A stretch of 64,000 nt of DNA from Umezawaea endophytica (GTDB taxonomy: Bacteria > Actinomycetota > Actinomycetes > Mycobacteriales > Pseudonocardiaceae). The notes below the pieces were generated by a model. That model saw nothing but the letters and a program-made list of their open reading frames with translations. It was not told where the DNA came from and did no database searches. The position numbers were made by a program, and so were the translations under genes. Below, in pieces: positions 36,724-44,803 of this stretch. The stretch spans positions 385,591 to 449,590 of the forward strand of contig NZ_JANYMP010000001.1 in assembly GCF_025061645.1 (NCBI RefSeq), in the 5' to 3' direction. Numbering within the stretch: the first letter of the stretch is position 1; every line of letters starts with the position of its first letter.

Positions 36724-37901
36724 CACGTGCTCTTCCGCGGGCCCGCGGTGACGCGGCGTTCCGCCTCGCGCAGCGTCTCGACCGTCCGGTTGAAGGCGAT
36801 GCGCACGTGGTCGCGGCCTTCGGCCGGGTCGCCGAAGAACGGCGCGCCGGGGGCGACCAGCACACCGGAGCGCTCCAGCAGGGCGAGCGCGAACGCCCGG
36901 CAGTCCTCCCGGCCGCCGGTCAGCGGGCTGATGTCGGCGAACAGGAAGATGCCGCCCTCCACGGGCGCGAACTTCATCCCCATGCCGGAGAACACCTCCT
37001 GCGCCAGGTCGCGACGGCGGCTCGTCTCGCGGCACACCTCGTCCAGGTCGACCGACCGCGCGGCGCTCGCGGCCGCCGCCTGGAGGGGCGCGGCCGTGCC
37101 GTTGGTGGTCAGCTCGTGCACGCGCCGGAACGTCTCCGTGCGCACGGGGTCGCTGCGCAGGAAGCCCAGCCGCCAGCCGCTCACCGCGTGACTCTTGGAC
37201 AGCGAGCCGATGACGACGTTCCGCCCGGTGAACGCCGGGATCTCGGTGGCCGAGACGTGCGCCCTGCCGTCGAAGACGAAGGAGCGGTACACCTCGTCGC
37301 AGATCACCGTGGCGTCCCAGCGCTCGCAGAGCGCGGCGATCTCCTCCATCTCCTCGCGGCTCAGCACCCGGCCGGTGGGGTTGGCCGGGGTGTTCAGCAG
37401 GACCGCCCTGGTCCGGGCGTTGAAGGCCGCCGCCAGTTCCGCCGGGTCGTACCGCCACTCCGGACCGTGCAGCCGGACGAACCGGAGGCGGGCGCCGACC
37501 AGCGCGGCCGACGCGGCGAGCTGCTCGTAGCCCGGCGAGAACAGGACGACCTCGTCGCCGGGGTCCAAAGTGGACAGCAGGGCGATGTAGAGCGCCTCGG
37601 TCGCGCCCGCGGTGACGGTGATCTCCCGCTCCGGGTCGGCGCCGTCGCCGAGCATGTCGGCGATCAGCCGCCGCAGCTCGGCGTCGCCCGCCGGGTGCTC
37701 GTACTGGTTCCGCCCGGCCCGCATGGCCGCCGTCGCCTCGTCGACGAGGCTCGCCGAGGTCGACGGGTAGCCGGGGGTCCCGACGGCCAGGTCGATGGCT
37801 CCGCTCGCGCGGGCCATAACGAACAGCTCGGTCAGGCTGTTGCCCGCGAGCCCCGCCGTCCGCGTGGACGTCGGCGCTCTCCGGGACTCCGCGTGCACCA
37901 T
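36723..37901 (-). CDS. PLP-dependent class I/II aminotransferase
   Basis: 392 residues from ATG seven bases after AGGAGG. Fold type I landmarks: VTAGATEALYIAL, LLNTPANPTGRVLS (Asn-Pro-x-Gly), CDEVYRSFVFDG (Asp and Tyr binding PLP) and SLSKSHAVSGWRLGF with the Schiff-base Lys236. Near the C-terminus VRIAFNRT supplies the carboxylate-binding Arg, so the substrate is an alpha-amino or alpha-keto acid. It sits between the synthetase-like ligase and the P450. In the proposed pathway it converts a 2-keto fatty acid into a 2-amino acid; homologues such as HpgT or those in 2-amino-4-hexenoic acid pathways do comparable jobs. Specificity cannot be read from sequence. Confidence 0.92.
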   Translation of the reverse strand: MVHAESRRAPTSTRTAGLAGNSLTELFVMARASGAIDLAVGTPGYPSTSASLVDEATAAMRAGRNQYEHPAGDAELRRLIADMLGDGADPEREITVTAGATEALYIALLSTLDPGDEVVLFSPGYEQLAASAALVGARLRFVRLHGPEWRYDPAELAAAFNARTRAVLLNTPANPTGRVLSREEMEEIAALCERWDATVICDEVYRSFVFDGRAHVSATEIPAFTGRNVVIGSLSKSHAVSGWRLGFLRSDPVRTETFRRVHELTTNGTAAPLQAAAASAARSVDLDEVCRETSRRRDLAQEVFSGMGMKFAPVEGGIFLFADISPLTGGREDCRAFALALLERSGVLVAPGAPFFGDPAEGRDHVRIAFNRTVETLREAERRVTAGPRKST

Positions 37902-37933
37902 GTCTTGTCCTCCTGGGGAAGTGGTCGCGTGCT

Positions 37934-39106
37934 TCAGATCTCGGGCCAGTCGGCCGGGTCCACCCCGTGGCGGCAGAGGAAGGCGTAGGCGATCCGCTCC
38001 AGCCCGATGCCGACGCACCCCGAGTACGCGGGCGACCCGCCCGCGGTCGTGATGTCGAACGCCTCGCCGAACTTCGTGCCGTGCAGGTTGAACGAGCCGA
38101 CGGAGATCGTGCGCCCGTCGACCACCGGCATCTGGAGCTCGTACTTCATCCTCAGCGCCCGCTGGACCATGGCCCGCTTGGCGTCGGCGCCGTTGGTGAA
38201 GAACGGGTCGTTGGCGATCTCCACGTGGCCCGCGAGCCGGAGGTCGTCGACCAGCGAGCACACCGCCGTGACGAGGTTCTGCCGCAGGTCGGTCACCCAC
38301 TTGCGGCTGCCGAAGAAGACGACCTCCCGCATGGTGAAGTCCCACAGGCGTTCCAGCGTGAGGTGGTAGCGCGACTCGAACCGGAAGATCTTGCCGGTGG
38401 CCGTCAGCACCGCGCCCCCGTCCGGCACCCGGCTCCCGGCGAGCTGGTGGTAGGAGTGGTAGCAGACCGTGGGCGACAGGCAGTACCCGATGTGCTCGGT
38501 CCGGCTGTCCATGAAGGACGACTTGTCCTCCGCCGCCTCGAACTCGGTCGCGAACCCCTGGTACACGTCGGCGTCGGAGTGGAAGCGGCCGACGGTCATC
38601 AGGAACTGCGGGAAGGAGTCGAAGTACCCCGCCCGGTGCAGCGCGGTGGTGGGGATCAGGGCCGGGTACCAGTTGTCGACCGCCCCGAACCCCTCGACGG
38701 CCAGCGCGCGCACCCGGTGGTCGATCCGGTACAGCAGGGTCGCCAGCGCTCCGGCCGCGGCGTAGGCCCCGTCGCCCATCCTGGTCACGAGACCGTGCCG
38801 CTCCAGGTCGCCGAACTCGACGCGCGAGGCGCGCGGCATCGCCATCGACTGCCACACGGCCGGGTTGTCCTCGACCCCGCCCTGCGGCAGCACGTCCCGG
38901 CCCACCACCAGGTTCAGCTTGCGGCCGATCTCGGCCGGGTCGACGTCGACGGCCGTGGAGATCTCGACCTCCCGGACCTCGCCGCCCAGCCCGTGCACGA
39001 GGGTGAACCCGTGGATCTCGGACGCGGCGTAGTAGACGCGCTTCGCGAACTCCTCCGCCATGCCCGCCGGTACTCCGGGGGACAGTGCGATCGAGTACTC
39101 CGGCAT
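37934..39106 (-). CDS. amino acid:[carrier protein] ligase, long class II synthetase-like form
   Basis: 390 residues from ATG behind GAGGAG. Class II aminoacyl-tRNA-synthetase motifs are visible: KIFRFESRYH...RLWDFTMREVVFFGS (motif 2 region) and AYSGCVGIGLERIAYAFLCRHG (motif 3). Probable zinc ligands are Cys in HIGYCLSPT, Glu in FRFESRYH and Cys in SGCVGIG. There is no anticodon-binding domain. It is ~115 residues longer than the homologue at 4569-5393, with an extra N-terminal region (~1-110) of unknown role. No free-standing carrier protein is encoded beside it. The nearest A-domain-less carrier is the N-terminal PCP of the NRPS at 41492-44803, a plausible target. Placement beside the aminotransferase suggests it activates the special amino acid made there. 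Family call good, partner inferred. Confidence 0.8.
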   Translation of the reverse strand: MPEYSIALSPGVPAGMAEEFAKRVYYAASEIHGFTLVHGLGGEVREVEISTAVDVDPAEIGRKLNLVVGRDVLPQGGVEDNPAVWQSMAMPRASRVEFGDLERHGLVTRMGDGAYAAAGALATLLYRIDHRVRALAVEGFGAVDNWYPALIPTTALHRAGYFDSFPQFLMTVGRFHSDADVYQGFATEFEAAEDKSSFMDSRTEHIGYCLSPTVCYHSYHQLAGSRVPDGGAVLTATGKIFRFESRYHLTLERLWDFTMREVVFFGSRKWVTDLRQNLVTAVCSLVDDLRLAGHVEIANDPFFTNGADAKRAMVQRALRMKYELQMPVVDGRTISVGSFNLHGTKFGEAFDITTAGGSPAYSGCVGIGLERIAYAFLCRHGVDPADWPEI

Positions 39107-39134
39107 CGGTGCGACTCCTCAACGGCGAAAGCGC

Positions 39135-39950
39135 TCACTGGTCGACAGCTCGGCGGCTGTCCTGGTCACGGAGGTGCGCGGGGGCGGCCAGCTCGCCGCG
39201 CACCAGGTTCAGCAGCGCCGTGCGCGCCGTGTGGACGAAGAAGTGGCTGCCGGGCAGGACGTGGTGCTCGAACCGGCCGGTGCTCTCCGCCGACCACGGC
39301 TCCACCCTGGTGTGGGGGACGTCGGTGTCCTCGGCGCCGCTGAACGCGATCACCGGGCAGGTGAGCGGGCTCCCGGACCGGTACTCGTAGGTCTCGAACA
39401 CCGCGAAGTCGGCCCGGATCGTCGGCAGGAAGTGCCGCAGCAGCCCCGGTTCCTCCAGCACCTCCTCGGGCAGCCCGCCGAGGATCCGGAGCCGCTCGAC
39501 CACCTGCGCGTCCGTCCCGTCGTGCACCGGCGGGTGCTCCCGCGCGAGCCGGGGAGCCGGGCCGCCGGAGACGAACAGCGCCCACGGCTCGTCCGCGCCG
39601 CGCCGCCGGAGTTCCCGCGCCAGCTCGAACGCGACGAGCGCGCCCAGGCTGTGGCCGAAGAGCGCGTACGGCACGTCCAGCTCGTCGGTGATGCCCGAGG
39701 CCAGCGCGTCCACGAGCGCGTCGAGCCGGGCGAAGGCCGGTTCCCGCAGGCGGGTCTGGTGGCCGGGCGGTTCGACGGGGCAGACCTCGACGTCGTCGCC
39801 GAGAGCGCCCCGCCACGGCTGGTAGACCGAGGCCGCCCCGCCCACGTAGGGCAGGCAGAACAGCCGGACGGCGGGTGCCGTCGGGTGCGGCGGGCCGACG
39901 ATCCAGCCTCCGGCCCGCCGGTCCGTGCCTTGTGAAGCCATGGGGTGCAA
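39135..39950 (-). CDS. type II thioesterase
   Basis: 271 residues from TTG at 39950, chosen because AGGAGG lies six bases upstream; ATG at 39941 is the alternative. Family landmarks: RLFCLPYVGGAASVYQPWRG, VEPPGHQTRLREPAF, FGHSLGALVAFELAREL with the nucleophilic Ser, FSGAEDTDVPHTRVEPWS (Asp) and LPGSHFFVH (His). Such enzymes clear mis-primed or stalled carrier proteins in NRPS/PKS systems. It lies between the exporter and the ligase genes. It is one of three thioesterase-type domains in the cluster (the others are in the 14055-15977 fusion and at the end of the terminal NRPS), so it is the best candidate for the housekeeping editing role. Confidence 0.92.
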   Translation of the reverse strand: MHPMASQGTDRRAGGWIVGPPHPTAPAVRLFCLPYVGGAASVYQPWRGALGDDVEVCPVEPPGHQTRLREPAFARLDALVDALASGITDELDVPYALFGHSLGALVAFELARELRRRGADEPWALFVSGGPAPRLAREHPPVHDGTDAQVVERLRILGGLPEEVLEEPGLLRHFLPTIRADFAVFETYEYRSGSPLTCPVIAFSGAEDTDVPHTRVEPWSAESTGRFEHHVLPGSHFFVHTARTALLNLVRGELAAPAHLRDQDSRRAVDQ

Positions 39951-39956
39951 GGGATT

Positions 39957-39962
39957 CCTCCT
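39957..39962 (-). promoter_or_regulatory. ribosome binding site selecting the TTG start of the type II thioesterase
   Basis: AGGAGG on the - strand, six bases before TTG at 39950 and 15 before the first ATG, favouring the TTG start. Confidence 0.6.
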
Positions 39963-39967
39963 CTCGA

Positions 39968-41209
39968 CTACTTGCTGATCTCCGCGTCGACGTCGGGCTG
40001 GTCGGTGTCGTCCACGTCGGCGACCGACTTCTCGACCTCGGGCACGGGAACGCGGGCGACGAACAGCGACACGGCGCACAGCGCGGCGGCGACGGCCATC
40101 GCGATGTACATGGCCTGGTACCCGAGCACCCCGATGAGCACGGCGCCCGCGGCGATGGACGCCGACTGGACGGCGTCGGTGACGCTGCTGACCGCCGCGT
40201 TCGCCCGCCCCTGCATGCGCGAGGGCGTGTACAGGTGCAGCGCGGTGCCGAGCGCGACCATCACGAACGGCAGGCCGAGTCCGAACAGGACCACGCCCGC
40301 CAGGAAGAAGGGGACGCCCGGCAGCAGGCAGAACCCCAGTCCCGCGGCGATCAGGACGTAACCGGCACTGGTGCCCCTGACCTCGCCCCACCGCTTCACC
40401 GCCGTGCCCGCGATCAGCCCGCCGAGCACGGAACCCCCGCCCTGGAACGAGGTGATCACACCGAGGAACGCGGCCTGCTGCCCGAGGCCCTGGTTCGCCG
40501 CGAAGATGGCGGTCTCCAGCAGGCCGACGACGGCCATGAACGCCAGCGTCGTGAGCGAGAGGCGGAGCAGGAGCGGCACGCCGCGGATGAAGCGGAACCC
40601 GGCGACGACGGAGGTGAGGAACCGCTCACCGGCGGGCTCGGGCTCGGATTCCACGACCTTGATGGACACCAGCAGCAGGACGGCCACCACGAACGTCCCG
40701 GTGCCGAGCACCGCGAGCGAACGGCCGCCGAACGCGACGTACACCGCCGCGCCGAGCGCCGGGGACACGATCCGCACGCCCTGGCTGACGGCGATGATCA
40801 GGGACCGCGCCGCCGCCGCGTCGGCGGACGGCAGGACGTCCTTCAGCAGCGCCGGCGAGGCCGGGCTCGCGGAGAGCACCCCGTAGCAGAAGGTGACCAC
40901 GTAGATGATCCACACCTGCTCCGCGCCGCGCACCGCCAGCAGCGCGAGGAACAGCACGGCCATGCCGCTGTACATGCCGACCATCAGCCGCTTCCGGCTG
41001 ACCCGGTCGACGAGGTGGCCGAGCAGCGGCGCGAACAGCCCCGGCACCGTGATGGCCAGGAACACCGCGCCCGCCGCGGCGTTGGACCCGGTCAGGTCCT
41101 TCACCCAGATGGCCAGCGAGAGGTAGACGGCCGTCTCGCCGAAGCTCGTCACCACCCCGCAGACGAAGAGCCTGCGGAAGCGCGGGTTGGTGCGCAGTAG
41201 CGTCCACAT
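39968..41209 (-). CDS. MFS transporter, probable product exporter
   Basis: 413 residues with about twelve hydrophobic segments. The loop 2-3 signature GHLVDRVSRKRLMVGMYSG is that of the major facilitator superfamily (G-x3-D-R-x-x-RK). The N-terminus (MWTLLRTNPRFRRLFVCGVVTSFGE) resembles macrolide-efflux/MFS_3-type exporters, and the C-terminus is acidic (VDDTDQPDVDAEISK). It lies between MbtH and the type II thioesterase. In this setting it most likely exports the peptide product and gives self-resistance; proton antiport is presumed from the family. Confidence 0.9.
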   Translation of the reverse strand: MWTLLRTNPRFRRLFVCGVVTSFGETAVYLSLAIWVKDLTGSNAAAGAVFLAITVPGLFAPLLGHLVDRVSRKRLMVGMYSGMAVLFLALLAVRGAEQVWIIYVVTFCYGVLSASPASPALLKDVLPSADAAAARSLIIAVSQGVRIVSPALGAAVYVAFGGRSLAVLGTGTFVVAVLLLVSIKVVESEPEPAGERFLTSVVAGFRFIRGVPLLLRLSLTTLAFMAVVGLLETAIFAANQGLGQQAAFLGVITSFQGGGSVLGGLIAGTAVKRWGEVRGTSAGYVLIAAGLGFCLLPGVPFFLAGVVLFGLGLPFVMVALGTALHLYTPSRMQGRANAAVSSVTDAVQSASIAAGAVLIGVLGYQAMYIAMAVAAALCAVSLFVARVPVPEVEKSVADVDDTDQPDVDAEISK

Positions 41210-41249
41210 GAGAGTTCCCTCGGTGCCGCGGGTGGGGTGGGGCGGACGG

Positions 41250-41459
41250 TCAGTTCTCGCCCATGGCCAGGCGGAGGCTCTTGGGCCGCATGTCGGTCCA
41301 CACCTCTTCGACGTGCTCCAGGCACTTCTCCTTGGTGCCGCTCACGCCGACGGCGTGCCAGCCCGCCGGGACGGCCCTGCCGACGGCCCAGATCGAGTAC
41401 TGCTCCTCGTCGTTGACGACGACGTCGTACTCCGGCGCGGTGGTGGTCGACTCGCTCAT
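41250..41459 (-). CDS. MbtH-like protein
   Basis: 69 residues from ATG behind a GAGGAGA site. It carries the family pattern: NDEEQYSIWA, VPAGWHAVG, KEKCLEHVEEVWTDMRP and SLR, including the conserved Trp residues. MbtH proteins bind NRPS adenylation domains and are often needed for their folding or activity. It lies directly after the PCP-C-A-PCP NRPS gene and probably serves that enzyme and the large NRPS. Length is standard. Confidence 0.97.
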   Translation of the reverse strand: MSESTTTAPEYDVVVNDEEQYSIWAVGRAVPAGWHAVGVSGTKEKCLEHVEEVWTDMRPKSLRLAMGEN

Positions 41460-41491
41460 GGTGGTTCTCCTCGCTGGTGTTCGGATCGGGT

Positions 41492-44400
41492 TCAGCCGGT
41501 GGGCGCGTTCTCGGTGTCCCGCGCGACCGCGGTGACGAGGGCGCGCAGGGTGGGCTCGGCCAGGAAGTCGGCGAGGTCCACCTCCACGCCGAAGGACTCG
41601 TCCACGCGGGCGAGCAGCTTCAGCGCCTTGATCGAGTGGCCGCCCAGCGCGACGAAGCTGTCGTCCGGGCGGGCGTCGGCCGTGCCGAGGGACTCGCACC
41701 AGAGCGCCGTGACGGCCTCGGCGAGGGGGTCGTCCTCCGGCGGTGGCCCGGTTTCGCCGTGCGGCGATGGGAGGTCCTCGGGCAGGGACGCGAGCAGCGC
41801 GGCGCGGTCGACCTTGCCGTTCGCGTTGAGGGGCAGGCGATCGGTGACGACGACGGCCGGGACCATGTACCCCGGCAGGCGGGTGCGCAGGGCCTCGCCG
41901 ATCCCGGCGGCGTCGGCCAGGTCGGCGCCACCGGTGACGCAGGCCAGCAGTTCGGTGCTGTCGGCCGTGGCGCGGGCGAACACGACAGCGTCGGTGACGC
42001 CGGGCAGTGACCGCAGCGCCAACTCGATCTCACCGAGTTCTACCCGGAACCCGCGGACCTTGACCTGGTCGTCCGTGCGGCCGACGAAGTGGAACGTCCC
42101 GTCGGCCGTCGGCCGCACCCGGTCCCCGGTGCGGTACAGCCTGCCGCCCGCGGGACCGAACGGGTCGGGCACGAACGAGGCCGCCGTGAGCGCCGGGTTC
42201 CCGTGGTAGCCCAGTGCCAGGCCCTCTCCCCCGACGTACAGCTCGCCTTCGACGCCTGCCGCCACCGGTTCGCCGTGGAGCCCGAGCGCGTAGGCGGTCG
42301 AGCCGGAGACGGCCCGGCCGATCGACAGCGGGCCGGGGTCGAGGTCGGCGGGGGTGACCCGCTGGAGGGTGCTGACCGTGGTGTTCTCGGTGGGGCCGTA
42401 GACGTTCACGACCCGCGCGGGCGGCTGGTGCGCCATCAGCCGCGTCAGGCGCTGCTCGTCGGCCTTCTCGCCGCCGAAGATCAGCAGCCGGACGCCGCTC
42501 ATCGCGTCCGGCGCGAAGTCGATCACCGTGTGGAGCAGCGCGGTGGGCAGGCCGAGGACGGTGACGCGCTCCTCGTCGAGGAACGCGCGCAGCCTGGCCG
42601 GCGACAGGGCGTCCTCCTTGTCGCCCACCACCAGCACGGCGCCGGAGCCCAGCGCGCCCCACAGCTCCAGGATGGACGCGTCGAACGCCGGGTTGCAGAG
42701 GTGGGCGACGCGGTCGTCGGAGTGGTAGACGATGCCCTCGGCGTCGGGCACCAGTCGGCTGATCCCGCGGTGCGGGACGACGACGGTCTTCGGACGCCCG
42801 GTGGAGCCGGAGGTGGAGATCAGGTACGCGGGGTCCTCGCCGACGACCCGCACCGGGACCGCCGGGTCGGCGCGGCGGGCGCGGAGCAGGTCCTCCAGGT
42901 CGAGGACGCGCAGCTCCGGCGGGAGCGACGGGTGCGACCCGGTGACGAGCACCGCGTCGGCCACGCCGAGCAGTGCCGTGCGGACGCGGTCCGGCGGCTG
43001 GTCGGGGTCGAGCGGCAGGTAGGCGCAGCCCGCGTAGAAGATGCCCAGGTACGCGCACACCGAGTCGATCCCGCGCGGCAGCGGGACGGCCACGACGCCA
43101 CCGCGGCGCAGGCCCGCGGCCCGCAGGCCGGTGGCGATGGCGACCGCCCGCTCGTCGAGCTGCCGGTACGTCAGCTCGACGCCCCGGTGCCGCACCGCGG
43201 GCGCGTCCGGCCGTTGCGCGGCGCGCAGGCGGACCAGTTCCGGGATGGGCCGCAGGCCGCCGGTCGCGGCGCGGTCCGGGTCGGTGTGGGACGTGGCGGC
43301 GGTGGGCGGGCGGCCCGGCAGGCTCAGCGGCGCGTCCGGGCGGGCGAACGCGGCCCGCGCGGCGTCGACCAGTCCGGTGTGGACGTCCACGGCCTTCTCC
43401 GCGGAGAACAACCCGGTGAGGTACTCGAACTCGGTGGTCGTGCCGTCCGGCCCGCGGGTGACCGACCACAGCAGCTCGTACTTGGCCGTGCCCGTCGGCA
43501 GCAGCTCGCGGTGCGCCACCAGCCCGTCCAGCCGCAGCGCGGTGCCCGCGGCGTCGAGGTAGGTGAGACCGGCCTGCACGAGCGGCGCGCGGGCGGGGTC
43601 GCCGCCGGGACCGAGGTCCTCGACGACGGTCTGGAACGGCACCCCCCGGTGGGCCAGGGCCTCGGCGGTCGCGCGCCGGACCTGGCGGGCCAGGTCCCTG
43701 GTGGTGGTGCCGTCCGGGAGGAGCAGCCGCAGCGGCACCGGGTCGACGAACATCCCGATCTCGCCGCGCTGCTCCGGGGTCCGCGAGGAGGCGGCGATGC
43801 CGATCACCACGTCCCGTTCGCCGGTCAGCGAGACGAGGCCCGCGACGTAGGCGACGATCCAGGTCATGAACGGGCTGAGGCGTTCACCGGCCGCGAGGTC
43901 CGCCATGCCCGCCAGCAGGTCCTCCGGGCAGGCCAGCGCGTGCACGGCGCCCGCGCTGCCCGGTGACGCCGTCCGCGGCAGGTCGTGCGGCAGCGCGATG
44001 CCCCGCGGGGCGCCGGCGAGGGTGCGCCGCCAGTAGGCGCGGGACTCGTCCTGATCGAACAGCCGCGAGGACGTCCCGGCGACCGCGTCGGCCCTGGGCC
44101 CGACCTCGGCCCCGGAGTACAGGCGGCCGAGGTCGTCCTCCAGCACGGCGAGCGAGGCGCCGTCGCACACCAGGTGGTGCACGGTGAGCAGCAGCAGGTC
44201 GTCCTCGTCGCCGCGGTCGACGGCCAGCGCGCGCAGCAGCGGCGGGTTCGCCAGGTCGAACGGGCGGCGGGCGTGCTCGTCGATCAGCTCCCGCACGGTC
44301 GTCTCCGGCAGGCCGAACGCGTCCAGCCAGCGGCACTCGACGGTCGCCGCGGCCGACGTGACCGCCCGGCCCGGTGCCTCGAAGCCCCGGCGCAGGGCGT

Positions 44401-44803
44401 CGTGCCGGGCGACGAGCGCGTCGAGCGCGGTCCGCAGCCGCGGCACGTCGACGCGTCCGGGAACCCGGTACAGCGCGGCGATGTGGTAGGTCGGCGAGCC
44501 GGGGTGCAGCCGTTCCGCGAACCACAGCCGTTCCTCGGCCGGGGTGAGCGGACGCTCCTCACCCGCGGGCCGGGGGTCGGTCAGGAACGACAGCAGCCCA
44601 CCGAACTCCGGGTGCTGGTACACGAGGTCGAGGTCGAGATCGGTGCCGGTGAGGGCCCGCAGGCTGATGGCGGTCTCCACCGCCAGACCGGAGTCGCCGC
44701 CCGCCTCGAAGAAGTCGTCCTCCGGGCTGACGTGGTCGACGCCGAGCATGGCGCACCAGATGCCCGCGACGGCCTCGCGCAGACCGTCGGGCCGCTCAGT
44801 CAT
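41492..44803 (-). CDS. NRPS with layout PCP-C-A-PCP
   Basis: 1103 residues from ATG at 44803, overlapping the carbamoyltransferase stop by eight bases. It opens with a carrier domain (FFEAGGDSGLAVE, ~44770-44600) with no A domain before it, so this PCP must be charged in trans. A C domain follows (~44560-43300; HHLVCDGAS, catalytic His), then A (~43230-41800; [36 protein letters not shown] with the invariant Lys) and a second PCP (~41720-41500; GGHSIKALKL). My reading of the ten A-pocket residues is D-A-L-G-I-G-V-T-V-K, which I cannot assign to a substrate. There is no TE or E domain, so the chain passes on. The free N-terminal PCP is the likely target of the ligase at 37934-39106. Confidence 0.93.
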   Translation of the reverse strand: MTERPDGLREAVAGIWCAMLGVDHVSPEDDFFEAGGDSGLAVETAISLRALTGTDLDLDLVYQHPEFGGLLSFLTDPRPAGEERPLTPAEERLWFAERLHPGSPTYHIAALYRVPGRVDVPRLRTALDALVARHDALRRGFEAPGRAVTSAAATVECRWLDAFGLPETTVRELIDEHARRPFDLANPPLLRALAVDRGDEDDLLLLTVHHLVCDGASLAVLEDDLGRLYSGAEVGPRADAVAGTSSRLFDQDESRAYWRRTLAGAPRGIALPHDLPRTASPGSAGAVHALACPEDLLAGMADLAAGERLSPFMTWIVAYVAGLVSLTGERDVVIGIAASSRTPEQRGEIGMFVDPVPLRLLLPDGTTTRDLARQVRRATAEALAHRGVPFQTVVEDLGPGGDPARAPLVQAGLTYLDAAGTALRLDGLVAHRELLPTGTAKYELLWSVTRGPDGTTTEFEYLTGLFSAEKAVDVHTGLVDAARAAFARPDAPLSLPGRPPTAATSHTDPDRAATGGLRPIPELVRLRAAQRPDAPAVRHRGVELTYRQLDERAVAIATGLRAAGLRRGGVVAVPLPRGIDSVCAYLGIFYAGCAYLPLDPDQPPDRVRTALLGVADAVLVTGSHPSLPPELRVLDLEDLLRARRADPAVPVRVVGEDPAYLISTSGSTGRPKTVVVPHRGISRLVPDAEGIVYHSDDRVAHLCNPAFDASILELWGALGSGAVLVVGDKEDALSPARLRAFLDEERVTVLGLPTALLHTVIDFAPDAMSGVRLLIFGGEKADEQRLTRLMAHQPPARVVNVYGPTENTTVSTLQRVTPADLDPGPLSIGRAVSGSTAYALGLHGEPVAAGVEGELYVGGEGLALGYHGNPALTAASFVPDPFGPAGGRLYRTGDRVRPTADGTFHFVGRTDDQVKVRGFRVELGEIELALRSLPGVTDAVVFARATADSTELLACVTGGADLADAAGIGEALRTRLPGYMVPAVVVTDRLPLNANGKVDRAALLASLPEDLPSPHGETGPPPEDDPLAEAVTALWCESLGTADARPDDSFVALGGHSIKALKLLARVDESFGVEVDLADFLAEPTLRALVTAVARDTENAPTG

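Noticed and set aside
36723-39122. A single large - strand protein covering ligase and aminotransferase
   Set aside because: The longer frame before the aminotransferase start is out of frame with the ligase, whose own frame carries class II synthetase motifs; AGGAGG before ATG 37901 marks the real start.
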